NCBI GenBank assembly: GCA_038380795.1
Contig: CM076274.1
Span: 16,462,027 to 16,526,026, forward strand
Direction of reading: 5' to 3'
DNA from: Pyrocephalus nanus
Lineage: Eukaryota > Chordata > Aves > Passeriformes > Tyrannidae
Length of the DNA stretch: 64,000 nucleotides
Part shown: positions 38,661-52,114 of the stretch, piece by piece
Numbering within the stretch: position 1 is the first letter of the stretch
Layout: every line of letters starts with the position of its first letter
The notes under the pieces: model-generated
Seen by the model: the letters and a program-made list of their open reading frames with translations, nothing else
Told to the model about the DNA's origin: nothing
Database searches by the model: none
Made by a program: the position numbers and the translations under genes

Positions 38661-41600
38661 ATCTGGGATGTCCTCAACAGAAGAATTTATTATAGGGTTA
38701 TCCTCCTTTACCAGAGCTCATCTAAAAGAGCAGTCATTGATGACTACTTGAATTTTGCTTTTTTTAACCTGTAAATCTTCTTAAACAGCTTTGTCTTCAC
38801 AGTTGAATATCCCAGAGGGGTTTTAATTTCCAGTCTGTGGACTGAGTAGCCTGATGAAAGTAACTTTCAACGGGCCTTTCAATCAGTTCTTAATAGTGTT
38901 GTCCTCACTTTTTGTTTCTCAAAGCAATTTACATAGTATAGCACTTGCACCTACTGAGCAGAGAGATTTATTACAAATGCAATTCACAGTAAAGATTACA
39001 GCACTACTTTGCAGTATTGCAAAAAAACACTACAGTTAAACTTCCAGATTTAATTCTGGTGCCACTGAGATATTTTCTGGTTTGTTTTTGTTTTGTTTTT
39101 TTTCCCCGAAGTGTACAGATACATAAATCAGAAACAAGTGTTGAAAGTAAAGATGGGATTTGGGAATTCAGTTACATGGAACAACTTGATTATCCTCAGC
39201 TTTTCCTGTATTCACCCACATGTGTATCATAAGTAACTCGACTGACACCAGGAGGGTTACTCTGCCTTTAGGGTGGAGAAAGCAAATAGAACATGGTTCA
39301 GTACTCACTAACAGCTATGACTGATGGGGAGATGTCACGCCTAACAATCACAGCACATGGCTTTGGACTGGCCTGCAACCAAAACCCTTTGCAGAACGAG
39401 AGGAATGCCAAGATGGAAAACAGTTCTTCCTCGATGACAAGCGTTACAGAGTTCACTGCTATGCTAATTGATGACCACGTTTTGCACATTTCAAACTATT
39501 TAGAAAACCAAGAAGTAAAGTCCTTGCTACCACGTCTACAAGCTTCCCCCAAAAAATTGAAGTAGGTGATCCTTTCATATAACCCTGATCATGTTTTCTG
39601 TGCACACCAAGCAGATGTTCTCTGCCCCTCCTTCCAGCTGACCACAGCAATAGGTTTGTAGCAAGACTCTGAAACTCAGAAAATCTCCTTCTTCCCAGCT
39701 GAGCTTATTATCTTGGACTCAGGGCCTCATTAACCCTGACAATACAGCTTCTGGTTGGTTCAGAGGTCACACAGCACCTTAGAGGTGCCTACAAAACACT
39801 GGGGAAACTGCACTACACGTGCTTAAAAACAAACCAGCACAGAGATTTTAATGAGATTTGGGGCACATATAGGAATTCATACTTTTAAACTATTTCAGTA
39901 CAGCCACATTCTGCATTTTAAAAGGTGTTCCATAATACTATAATGATCCTTAAAAACAAGTCTGCTGAAATGCATGAGATGATACATTTTTAAACATCAA
40001 CTGTTTACCAAGTCTACTCATGGCCTAACTAAATGGCTTCTGGGATTTGCATTCAGAGAAGTGGGAAAAAAGAACTGATTGGGCTAGAAAAAAAAAATTT
40101 CCAATGGCAAATAAATGCAAAATGGATGGAATTGTGAACTGAATAGCAGGGAGAGGGAAGAAGTGAAAACCTTTGTGAGAAGATCTGGGGAGAAGATCAT
40201 AACAAATGTACCAGATTGTTACAGAGGAACAGCAGAGCAGGATACTATATCACCTTCTGTAAAGTGTGCTTGGGTGGGATAAAAAGAATGGTTTCTCGAC
40301 CTTCTAACAAGGATGTTGTTAATCTCATACATATAACTTGCATCTTGCTTCAGAAATCAGGCTTGTTCTGAATCAAAGGGACGCACATCATGATATGATG
40401 GTAGCTGTAAAGTGCTCAAGATCTCTGCATAAACCAGATGTAAAGCCTTGGCAGGAGACAAAAGAAAAATATCAGCTAAGAATGATTTGATGGAAGATAT
40501 AATCATGTAAAGAAGCTCTGGAAGAGACTGGGAGACTTATTTTTGTGAGTTTCAATGGAATAGTTATTCAGTTCATAAATTGTGTCCCATTTCTCCCACT
40601 TCCTTCTTTCTTTGTATTTCTAGCACCTCTGTCTCTTTGCCAAGCATGCTTATTCAATTAAAAGTGTATTGTTATAGTTCTAGAAAGATCAGCACTTTAC
40701 AGATATATCAACAGGCACTGTCCATGGTGCTTCCTTTCAGAGGAGAAAATCTTAAATAGCAGGAAGTAGACATGTCTGCTTCTAGAATTCAAGATCTCAC
40801 AGGAGAATTGGAAACAAGATGGTATGAAGAAAAACCCAAACCCTCTCTATTTATGAGCATCTGTTTAGGCTTAATGTTTAGGCTTAAATTAGGGAACATT
40901 TCTTTCACAAGGGCACTAGGACAAAGTATCAGGCTCCAAAAAGAAGCAGCAAAGTTTGCAAACTCGGAATGGTTTGAGATTTCTGCAAAACCTCAGTGGT
41001 TCTGAGACCATCCAGCTCTCTGCTAATGGGCAGAGCTGCATTTTTTTTGCAGCTTTTTTTGTCTCCTGCAGCTGACAGATATTTGACACAGTTAATGATC
41101 ACAGTGGGTATCCAAAGTCATCAGCCACTAATAACCTTCAGTGTTAAAGAGAAGCAGGGTGGTCTCTCTCTTCTCCCTGACATAACAAGAAAAATGTTTC
41201 CACTTCAGGAACTAACAGTAATTGACACCATTATTCTGATAGTGCCATACAACACTCAACCATAATTTACAGGTGCAAAAGCGGGCAAGTTTCTCAATAT
41301 ACATTAATGTCTAGGCTCTGAAAAATATAGGCTTTTTTACTAAAACAAATGCCTTCAGTCCCATATAAAATTCCAACACCTTTCCCTTTTGCATGTTAAA
41401 AAGCATGAACTGAACGCTGTAAACAAGACTGTTCAAGTAAAGGAAACACATAATTAGATCTTAATTTTAGAGGAAGGAACTGATAATTGTGTGATTGCCC
41501 TTCAGCTATGGGAACATCTTGCTCCAGTAAAGGTCCTATTGAATTACATAAGGCCACTTGTGGAACAAGATAATATTCTATACAAATATTGGTTGAGAGT

Positions 41601-44600
41601 CTTCCACACTAAGCTAAATTATTTCATCAGTCCTACAGAACATGCACTTGATCTGAAGTATCAAGACCATCAGATTTTTCTGTTAAACACTGTCAAATCA
41701 ATGCCAGGAGTACTGTCAAATTAAAACTGATACCCTCTTATAATGCAAATTCTTTTATGCATGCTTATTTTATGTACTAAAACTTGAAGTTGCTGCTTTT
41801 TAAAAATCTAATTCTATTCTCATTTTCTAGATATTTGCCCATTCAAGTTATTTTTGCCCTCCACTTCTTGCTTGGCAATGGGAAAAACCCTCAGTGACTT
41901 TCAACACATATGTACCTGCCTATGCAGTGGGATCTCAGGGTATTAGTCACCATGAAATGTTGCAATGTCCAGACTACAAAGAACAATACAGCACATTAAA
42001 TTCCAAAGCATCAACACCTTTCTTTAGAACTGTAAAAGGCAAAAAAACCCAGCTGAATAATTTTATGGTTCATTAAAACATTATTTTTACAAAAATCTGT
42101 ATCTACAGACTAAACCAAAATCATTGTTTCCACCTTTAAAATTGAACAACATTTCTAGATCCATTTGAGCAGATTTTAAATAAATCTGAAAGGGTAAATG
42201 AATAAACAAACCACCTAAAAGACTGAAATATGTCGTGCAGCCTGGGACAAGATCAGAATGAATACACAGAGACATCTTCACTGATATGTCATTCACACAT
42301 TTTCAACAAAACCAGTAGCAATTAAATATCTAGCTGTATTTCCCTCTGTTTCACCTGATAAAGACTGTCTATTCAATGAACTGGAAGACTGAAACATTAT
42401 AACCTTTCAAAGTTATTTTGAAATATACGTATACTTAAGAGCCTGGAATTTAAACACTCAGAGCAACGAAACTGCAGCAGAAGCTGTACAGCTGTGCTGA
42501 TTTTTGTTACTCAAGATATGGCCCTAATGTCCCCTATGTGATAATTTGGTGTGTGCAACTGTTCTATTTTTCACCCCTTCGAGGCAAAGTTGAACAATCA
42601 GAAGTCTAACTTGAAGGCAGTTTTGGCAGAAGGACAACAAATTTGCTCTCTGTGGCTCGAAAACTGCAAATGAGTTCCCTCTCCTCACCTGCCCGCCAAA
42701 AAAGCATCCTTCAGTCCCCACTTTTGCGTTGACGGAGTCACCTGAAGCAGCCCACTGATCAGATTAGACACAAGATAATTCCTGCCTAAATTGCCTCATG
42801 GCACATCACAAGCCATCAGATGTCTGGCCCTCCATTATGTGCCCTGACATTCCTGGGCGATATGTCATGTTCAGCAAGCACCGCCGCCTTAATTGCCTGT
42901 CATTATAAAACACCCCTGGTTTAAATAACAACAAATGCCAGCAACTTTGTTCTCGTGACTGAGTTTTTGCAGTTCCACGTTGGGTTTTAGAGAGAAGGAA
43001 GGAGAACAGGTCAGTGTCTAGAAAGGAATGGTGTCAAACCACTGTGCCAAGCTGAGGAGCAATGGTCACATCTTCCACAGTTGTCCAGCCTCCAGCAACG
43101 TCACCATCCTTGGAATCTCCTCCAGAAGGACAGTTAGAAATGTGGGCTTTTATAAAGCTGCTGTTAAGAAAAATTTGCTTGTGAAAGATCTTGGTGTGCT
43201 CCTGCACATCTCTGAGGTGGCTGCACCTCTGCAAATCTCAGTGAGAAGGAGGTGACCTGGGCACAGCAAGGGTCTTTCAAGTAAAATTGCAAAGGATTTC
43301 GGAGCAGGGTTAAAACCAGATGGTTTTGTAACTTCAGGGGTTCCTCAAGGAGTGTCTAGAGGAAAGAACTACTGCAAGGCTGTGCCTGATTCCTACCTGT
43401 TTGAGCAAACACGTGTCAGTGTGCCTGTCTCTGCCTTCTGTGCTACTGAGTACACACACTCACCCTTTGTAGCTGTGGGATCTCAGTCAGACTCCCAGAA
43501 AAACTGAACGAAGTCAGGTCTGTCTTACACACAGAGGTGTTTGGACATGGTTTGCCATGTTTCCATTTCTGGGAATAGACAAGCAGTTGGCCTGAAGTGT
43601 GATTAGGTTGATCCTAACATGGATGGTAAAACGAAACTAGAGATATAAATCAGATTCAGAGCTTCTTTTGGAAAAATCTCTAACACACCACCACCACCCA
43701 TAATTAGAGATTACAGTGATTAAGGTTGTTTTCATGGATATTTTCATTTCACTGTCTCCACACTACCTGTGTCACAGTCTCATCTTTTTTTTTTCGCACA
43801 TCATGAGAAATAAGACTGTCTTCCCTTTCTCAAACCTCAAAATTCCAAATGTCTCCCATGGAGCAAAAGAGATGAACACAACTATCTGTACAGAGATCAA
43901 AAGGCAGGGAGGAAAACAGATGTTTTCCTTCCTGCAGAGACATTTTATAGGATCAACAGGAGAAAGACACAGGGGGCAAGACACCAATATTACAATATCT
44001 TTGGCACTAGACAAGTTTTGCTCTCAGCACCAAATTTACAAACAGCATTAAAATTAATCTTGTCCAATCTACAAGGAAAGCTATTGGGCACTAATATACT
44101 GCTACAACTGCAGAGTCCTCACACAGCATTCCAGCCTTGAAGACCACAGTTCAAAATTGGCACAAGTTACCCTATAAAAGAATTTCATACCATCATCCTT
44201 CTCTGTAAGTCTGTTTATTTCCCAGGTTGAAAGCATCAAACAGCTTGCTGCAATTGGCAACCACAGCTAAAAAAAAAGAGGACAAAGCATTACATTACAG
44301 TGGCATTAAAAACGTCCAAGTACAAAATCTTCTATGAACGGGGCTGGCAGGGGAAGTGCAGGGGGTTTGGCTGTTTGAAAAACAGCAGCTGTACAGCCAA
44401 TATGTCTCAGCCTTGTCTGTAGCCTCTCCAAAACTTTAGCCAAAATGTATTCAAAGTTAACCATGAAACAAGTGCTTCCCCTTTTTCAGTAACCTTTTGG
44501 CCTAATTCTATTTTTTTCTAGTATTTTTCAGGCCTCCTTATTTTCGTTCATCACTGGCACACCTGCTAGGAACATTTCATGGACCAGATTAAAAAATCCA

Positions 44601-46946
44601 ACTGGGCCTACCAAGAACAAATTCAAAGGCACTGACCCAATTGAAAGTTTCTGATAATATAGAAAATGTTAACTGGAGAAAGCAGGAACTACAGGATCCT
44701 ACACTGAACACATGTTCCACAGAAGTCATATACGAAGAAAAGTAATCTCTTTTTCTCACCCTGGAGACTGAGACGGATTTTTTCTAAGAGGTAAAGCCTC
44801 ACTCTGTTATTCCAGTCAGCCTTTTTTGACTTTGACAATATGAAGTTAAGTTAAAACAAGAGATCTGGAAAATCCCAGCTTCCTTGACATTTAAATAGGA
44901 AGAATCATATATAAACTGAAGTCTTTGACTGAAAACTAAACAAGCCTTTTTTGTTGTTGTTGTTTTGTTTCTATTTTAGACGACTTAGGATTTTTGGATG
45001 GCCCTTTACCTGGAGTGATATCTGTCATGAACAGACTGACTCAGTGGGGATTTAACATAAGCCAGGTTCATTTTCTACCAGTACTCAGCTTTGGTTCTTC
45101 TGATAAGCTTCCATGACAATGGAACAATTACAAGACTTGAAAATAAATAATGCTTTAGTCAATCACACCTTATTTTAAAAAGGATCCATGGTAATTCAAT
45201 GAATGAAAGTAATTTAGCCTTTTCTCTCCTCCAGTAATTATTCTGACATATTCCTTGTAGCTGAGCCAAAACATTTCATAGGTCAAGGAGACTAGATGAG
45301 ATTTCTTGGGTCAGCTACTCTCTTTTGGAGTTAATAATTTAACAAAGCCCAGATCACGCATTTTTCACAACCATTCGTAGATGGAAAATGTACCTGGATA
45401 TCTGATTTCCCAGTGGAGGAATAAAGAAGGTGGGAAAGAAAAAATCCGTTGTCAGAAAGAATTTGGGGAGTCTAAATAAGCTTTTATATTATTGTACACA
45501 TAAGTAACAGCTAAAGGGAAGCTATAGTTAGATTAGGGTAATTTTTAAATGACCTAGGCTTTGCATGAAAAGCTGTACAGTGGGATATTTTTGCCAATTT
45601 AACCTGAAACTTTGTCCCAGCAGCTGAGGATTTGCACATCTTTTTTTTTGATTTTGTGCATTTTTCAGCAGATGAAGGCATCAATATTTAACTCTGAGGG
45701 CCTCTAATTTTATTACCTGGGAAACAGTTAAATGCTGATAATATGTTAACCTCTGCCAAGAGCCAGATACTCAGGCAATATCACATTTTACTTATTATTC
45801 AATTAGTAAATACTATATTTTGTGCTTTTTCAACATCCAAAGGAGCCTGTTGAGTTACTGTGTTCTCTATTTTCTATGCAATCAAAGCAGATCATTAAAG
45901 ATGTTCCAGGCAGTACAGAGCTCCTACCTCTTACTAAAAATTATGCATTAGACTTCTAAAAGATAGAAAGGGCTGGAAGGGAAAATGGTAAATCAACATG
46001 TGAAAAACTGCATACCAGTGCTTTTTGAATTCTTTATTTTAAAAATTGTATTTTTGAACTAAAACAGATTATAATTTCATGAGAGTCTTGCAGTGCTCTA
46101 AGCTTAATATCCCCTCTAATGTAACTTTACAGATTATAGAATAGACACCAAAACTATTAAGATGTGGACAACCAGAATCAGAAGTCTCAAATTCTGTTTC
46201 TGGTTTTGTTCCTGGTTTTTGCTGCTTTAAGACAGAAAAATCACTGAAGTTTATCGATGTGCCTGCAAATATATAGATATATAAATTCAACAGCAAAAAG
46301 TTTGGGAAACTTACTCCCTGTTAATCTAAACACTTGTACAAGGGAGCTATGAAATCATTGTGTGGGGGCAGGAGAAGGCTGGGAATGGATCAATACGGGA
46401 TCATAACCCTGTTTATTGTGTAACACTGGCAAACAGATAATTTTGTTATATCCAACCAAAAAGGTAAGGTTTTGGTGAACACATTTCAGCCCTCCTGAGG
46501 AGCTCCAAACTGTTCTCTTTGACTACCTGCTGGCTGTTATTCACTCTGAGTTGTGATCTAAGCCAAGCAACTCCCCCTTTTTTTTTCTTTTTTTCTGCTG
46601 TCCAAACAGATGCCTGAAACATCCTGGGCAGGAAAAATTGAGAACACTAAATAACAAATACTGAACAGCAGATGTGAGTGTTAGAGCATGACTACCTTTG
46701 TTCAAATTCAAATTCAGGTATTCATATGGCACTCAGATGTTCTCCAAAAATAGTGCATCGTGTGAGCATTCATGCTTGGCAAGCAAGGTATTTCATGAAG
46801 GCTGAATGCAAGCAATTTCAGGGGTTTCACACTGATGTTGTTACCTTTGTTTATTAGTATTTATCTGTCTTCAGGTGCTGGAGAGTCTTTTATGAGAAGC
46901 TGTAAATATACACAAAGTTAACACAGTTTTTTTCTGGCTACCTAAA

Positions 46947-46948
<2 letters not shown>
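38661..46948. other. Unique non-coding sequence, no gene seen
   Basis: About 8.3 kb without a supported gene. It includes the CNE-like block at 42725-42960 and weaker CNE-like stretches at 38840-39010 and 45660-45940. The longest frame (43716-44051 +, 111 codons) is partly mirrored by an open minus-strand frame and has no recognisable domain. Confidence 0.55.
42725..42960. promoter_or_regulatory. Strong candidate conserved non-coding element
   Basis: A compact repeat-free block whose composition differs from its surroundings: more balanced GC and several CpGs (ttgcgttgacgg, gggcgatatg, accgccgcc, ctcgtg). It packs a CAGATG E-box (42817-42822), a TGATCAGATTAG motif, TTAATTG (42889-42895) and CATTATAAAA (42901-42910) into about 200 bp. 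No long reading frame is open. This texture is typical of enhancers conserved among vertebrates near developmental genes. It is my best CNE candidate, but no alignment was possible. Confidence 0.38.

Positions 46949-46980
<32 letters not shown>
46949..46980. repeat. Poly(T) tract, T32
   Basis: Thirty-two uninterrupted T residues followed by CCCCAG, the longest homopolymer in the window. On the minus strand it reads as a poly(A) tail, but I recognise no retroposed sequence beside it (46500-46948). Confidence 0.95.
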
Positions 46981-47399
46981 CCCCAGTTAAAAAAGGCAAT
47001 CACATCTACAGAAACACCCAGGGAAGTGCTTTCTATGTATTTGGCATTTCTTTTAAATTTACACCTATCACAAAATACACATGCTTAATCACTGCTTGCA
47101 TGATCTCTAAACCAAAGAATTACAATAACTTCCTGCCTTTGGGGCAAGGAGTAGATAGAATTTCATAAGTATGCACTTTAAAAACCATTCCAAGAATAGA
47201 GATCCATGAGAGTTGCCTTCTGCATCTACTTTCTTCAGTTTTAACTGAACTTTAATCAATAGCAGGGATCTTATATATAATGTGCAAGAGCTCCCAACCA
47301 AAGTCAAGAAACACTGACAGCAAAAATACTCAGATTCTGATTTTATGCTCCTCTCCCTGTCCTTCTAATGATTGTGTCATGCATTTATTTTGGTGACAG

Positions 47400-47420
47400 A
47401 AAAAAAAAAAAAAAAAAAAA
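47400..47420. repeat. Poly(A) tract, A21
   Basis: Twenty-one A residues followed by GAAGAAG. It lies about 420 bp downstream of the T32 tract; the segment between them is not recognised as a mobile element. Confidence 0.93.
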
Positions 47421-48689
47421 GAAGAAGCTAATAATCCATTGGTATTATCAGAATTAGTTCTCCAAATTTAGGCATTTCTAGATGATGGAGCACCATGAGG
47501 ATAAGCTGATAATACCAAATCAGAACTTAAAGCTGGTTTTTCTTCACAACCCACCTGACCTGGCAGTATCATTTTTGGTTTCAGCCTGAGCTCATTCTAA
47601 ATCTGTTTGAGCATCTTTTCCCCTGTGATGTGTAAATCTAAATTCTAACAACACATTCAAGTATCTACTAGGAATTACAGTCCCAGGCCCTGGTTAGATA
47701 TCCAAGTTCCATGACCTAAAGTCACCTTCTCAGATAACTCTGTCAATCCAGCTGTACATGAGCTGCAAATGTGTATCATGCTCAACTGCATGTGATCCCA
47801 AGTCAATGGGATAGAAAATATTTTGACAGAGCAGTTTTGCATCCACATCCTCTAACCTGTCAGAAGGAGTAAATTTCTGTCGCAGCAGATCAGTAAAGTC
47901 AAAATGCATCATTCATGTGCTGCTTTAACCCTCTGCAACACAGATTACACCATACAGTTTATAACGAAATCTTTTTGTAACATTTCTTTTTGTTATTTAT
48001 TTATTTACTCCTGTGCTTTATGAGGTCTCTACTTTTCCATTTTAACACAAACTGGCTGAAGAAAGCCAGCTCTCTTTCTGCTCTCTGGTAAGTAGCACAT
48101 GCAGGAGAGGGCACAAAACACAGCAGAAGGGCAGGGAACATTTCTCTGGGACATCCCCTCCACCTCCTGCAACAGATGGTTGTAGTTTCCAAATTTCCAG
48201 ACCTAGAACTGCATTATGAGCCCTTTATAGACTTTTGTTCTTTATCACTTCAATACTTTTGGAAATGTCACCTGTTATGACTGAAGTTTTGCAAATATGT
48301 GAAGAATAAAACTGCAATGACCTCCAGGCTTTCAGTTGGCCCCCAAATAATTTATAGTTTCCCATTAAAGTTTATATACTTGCTTGAACTGACACCTTTA
48401 TGTAGAACTGGGGAGAGTGGATAGTAATACTAATATTTTTTAGAAGATGCCTCATATGAAGTTCATTTCACACAGTTGCACTGTTTCACATAGATAATTC
48501 AACAGTACTGAAGCCAGGCAAATAAAGTTTTTTGCTGTTATAAATTGATTGAGCTGCAGATTTTGATAAATCATCCCTTTTACTATACCATGGAATTACT
48601 GAACACTGAAAATGTTCAAGTTACTAAATAACACACCCAAATATATGTTAATGCTGATGTGAAGTTTATACTGTCTTTGACCCCAGAAT

Positions 48690-49050
48690 AATTTTTTTAA
48701 TCTCTTAAATCTGTCTATGCTGAATAATTTACTGGTAAAGTAAGCCATTTACATGCAATTTTATGACAGCGTGCATAATTTCTTTTCTGCAACTGACCAA
48801 AAATATAATTAGAATTTAAGATACAAATTTAGCATGACTAACAGTTCACAGCTAATCAAATACAAATTAAGTAATTAATTACCATTTTAAAAATAGAAGA
48901 AATATTGCTGAATATTTTTGTCACTCTATAATGGTGGTAAATATGAAATTCAGTTAAAGATGCTGCAAAGGGGTTCTTGTGATAATGAATAATTGCTTTC
49001 ATGAATGCCATTATTTCTATTGGAAAATTGCATTTCCAAAGGGCTCAACT
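48690..49050. promoter_or_regulatory. Candidate conserved non-coding element, AT-rich
   Basis: A repeat-free AT-rich stretch with a TAATTAATTA core (48872-48881), 'cagctaatca', 'tgataatgaataattgc' and 'tgacagcgtgcataat'. It resembles homeodomain- or POU-bound conserved elements in gene deserts. It could equally be ordinary AT-rich DNA. Confidence 0.22.
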
Positions 49051-50330
49051 ACCTTGAAGTAAAAATGTTACAGCAGAAGAAAGATGGGGAAGATGGGGAT
49101 ACCCCAAACACTATGGGGTGGTCGGTCAATACTGGTCTCAAAACAATCATGACGATATGATAGTTAAGGCAGCAAAGCAATTAAGAAGGAAAAAAATTAA
49201 ACAATGAATATTGAAAGTCATCCCACTGCTGCTGAAAAATCTTATCCATATTCTTCTGAGGGCATCACAAAGGTAAATGACATAGGAAAAAGATTTTCAC
49301 AGACACAGGAGGACAAATCAGTGCTCAACTCCCATTAAAAGTTTCTGACTGTTTCCAATAAATCCCTGAGAAACAAATACAGAGCATTAATTTATGGTGA
49401 AGTGGGAAACAAAATGTTTTCCTCACAGCATTATGAATTGCAATGCTAAACCGAGGAGGACAACAATTTAGATAACCCTCTCACCGAGACGGCAAAAAAA
49501 AAAAAAATTCAGTTTTTTGCACTGAACAAGTGAGTGATGGTAATGAGAAAGGTATTAAAATGACAGTACAGAGACATTCATTGAGATAAACCTACCCATA
49601 AGGAAGGCACCCACAACATCATGATGACGATTTTTCAGCAAGTTCGTGACATCCAACTATTTGACATCCTTGATGAAGAAATTCCCCCAAGCAGCACTGA
49701 GCACTTAGCAGCACCGAGTGCTTTGTCTTAATCCAACAAAGCACAGAAAGTACATGGAACAATGATTTTAAGAACATTCTTAAGGACGAGACGGTGCTGT
49801 TTAATTTGCTACACAGTGGACAATTGTGTCTGTGCAGATTCTACTAAAGGTGAACTTGGAACGTTAAAATAACTTCTATCTAACTTTTCTGCCTCACAGC
49901 AAAGTCTCTGGAATATATAAGAGCACAACAGAAGTATCACAGGCATGTCTAAGAACTTTTCATTCAAGGTCAAAATATTGGTTTCCTCTTGCTTATCTAA
50001 ATGGCAACAACAGGATCTAAACTAAATGACTTTAAGCTCCCTTCCCACCTCCTACCACAAATCTTGGGAACTGCTGCATTCCTGGAAGTGTGAAAAGTTG
50101 AATACATATTTAAAAAAAACCCCAAGACTGAAACCTTTTGAGCTCTCTAGAATACAGAAAATTAATTATACTGCAGTTTCAGTACATCCTGTTCATAGGA
50201 CTGTGCTTTTACTGTAAACAGAAAGGCATTTACCAGTGTCTCCCAGCTTAGTGATTCCATTGCAAAGCTGCATGGGAGGATGGACACAACCGGGGCTTGA
50301 AGTCAGGATTCTGTATCTATGATGATCAGA

Positions 50331-50358
50331 TTACATATATTTATATGTATATATACAC
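50331..50358. repeat. TA-rich low-complexity patch
   Basis: Imperfect alternating TA/TG sequence (acatatatttatatg.. tatatatacac), a minor simple repeat. Confidence 0.75.
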
Positions 50359-50773
50359 TTATAACTAAAATGCAAAGTCTGGGAGAGTTTACCAAGTTCT
50401 GGAATATTTTTAGAGGGTAGGAGGACAAAGAAAAAAGGCAACAAAAATATGGATTAAAATTTGAAATGTCTTTTTATTTCACTACTTTTTTCTACTTCAG
50501 AGATGCAATAAAACCTGTTCCCACCTAACTGATAGTTCTAAGGTGATTTAATATCCTCAGATGAAAGTAGCCATATAAAAAGTAAGAGACAATAGATTGG
50601 TATTTGTTATTTCCTGGCATACACACTACTTGTTCTCATTTATGTGGCAACAAACCGAAGAAATCTCAGCATGGTTTATAGGGGGGGAAGAGAGAAATCA
50701 TTTCCTAAGTGCCATTTATACAGGGAAGGATGTGTTAAACTAAAAGGATTGCAGCAGTTAAGATAGGGAGAGA

Positions 50774-51355
50774 GTGGAAGTGTTTGAACAGCAGTTAGTA
50801 ACTCTTCAAAGGAAAATACTGCATTGCTTTCCCTCTGAGCATCAGGGCTGGCTCAAGTTCCCTCGGTATGACAGACAACAGCTCAGGTTGGATGCTCCAA
50901 GCGTGAAGTGCCGTTCATTCCAGCCATGGGAGGGGAATGGAAAGGAAGAAAATCCAGGAGGTGCAGTAGCTGGAGCCCCCCAGCCTGCTGTCCCTGCCCT
51001 CTGGCTGCAAGTGCAGATGGTGGAGGGGGCAGTGCCACTGCCAGGGGGTGCAGAAGTACCATCACAGCTCACAGTCCTCTGGGAGCTCAGCAATCAGCAC
51101 CCACTGACAGCCTGTGGGACTCAGACACAGCTCCTGCTGCCCTGTCCTGCGGGACTGACCCCTTGCTGCACTTCCAACAAACTTCAGCTGCCTGGCTCTG
51201 TCCTCCTGCCACTGAAAATGTCAGCACTTCTGCTGCCTGAAGGGTGCAGGATGTTTTGGTGGAGAGTAAAGGCAGCACATACTCCCTCGGTGGCACTGAG
51301 GGGATGTTTTGTCGCTCAGCTGAGGTTGGATAGATCTTTTATCACCGTGTCTTGA
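50774..51355 (+). other. 193-codon open frame in a GC-richer island, coding status unproven
   Basis: This is the longest open frame in the window. It starts at an ATG at 50774 and lies in locally GC-rich sequence (about 50860-51430). The predicted product is rich in Leu, Pro, Ala and Gly with no repeats, transmembrane pattern, signal peptide or motif that I recognise. Other frames over the same bases are also open on both strands (50908-51240 +, 50842-51093 -, 51087-51296 -). That is what depletion of AT-rich stop codons in GC-rich DNA produces. I see no promoter, splice frame or polyadenylation signal tied to it. A chance frame is most likely; a lineage-specific transcript is possible. Confidence 0.12.
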
Positions 51356-52006
51356 ACTGAAGTCACAGGCAGGGCACTCAGGGGAGCCACAGGGCCAGCA
51401 GAAATAATGACAAGGCAGTGGGACCACTGGTGACCTGGCAGTGCTGCTGTTCTCTCTCACCAGTGAAAATGAGAGCTGAACTGGCACTATAAAACCACAG
51501 AGCAAATGAGCACACAGCTATTGCTGGCCAAAATGTTTACTACCCCTGTTTCTGCGACGTCATTCTAAGAATTTCTACATAACTATGTAAGCAGATAGTA
51601 TCAGGGTTTATGTTATAAGGCCATCTGCTATGCTGAACCTTCAGCCTAGATGAGCAGACATCTCATTTATCTAGGGTATTTTATGTATAACAAACTTGGC
51701 TTTTCTAGATTTCATGAGAGAAAGAAAGCTCTCCAAGAGCATGATTAATGTTTTCCAAGACTTTTTTTCTGGAGGAACAGCTTTGACTTTCTTGTGTCTC
51801 AAGAGCACCGGGGAAAACCTTGACTCAGATTGTTTTCACTGGACCTGCAACAAAGAAAGAAAAGCACTTCTGCCAACACATCCTCCTTTAGGAGCACTTC
51901 AGTTCACAGAAAAATCTGCCTTGACTGCTCATTCCAACTGACACGACAAAGATCCTCTGCTTAAAGTGATCCTTCAAGAATTCTGTGTACAGAGACCAGC
52001 ATTAGA

Positions 52007-52114
52007 GTATGATCTCTTACTGCAGAAAATTGCCTAAGTAGCTGCATCAGTCTTTAACATTATAGCATAATCTCTTCATAAAATTGCCTAAGTAGGTGCA
52101 TCTATCTTTAGTGC
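52007..52114. repeat. 54-58-bp imperfect tandem duplication
   Basis: 'aaattgcctaagtagctgca' at 52027-52046 recurs as 'aaattgcctaagtaggtgca' at 52081-52100. In both copies it is preceded by a 'atgatctctt'/'ataatctctt' block (about 52010 and 52067) and followed by 'tc..tcttta'. The spacing is 54 bp in the core and 58 bp in the leading block, so one copy has a 4-bp indel. Confidence 0.88.

Larger units (their letters stand above)
46981..52006. other. Unique non-coding sequence with a GC-richer island
   Basis: No supported gene. It contains an A21 tract (47400-47420), a CNE-like stretch (48690-49050), a TA-rich patch (50331-50358) and the GC-richer island (50860-51430) that carries the longest open frame in the window. 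Confidence 0.5.
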
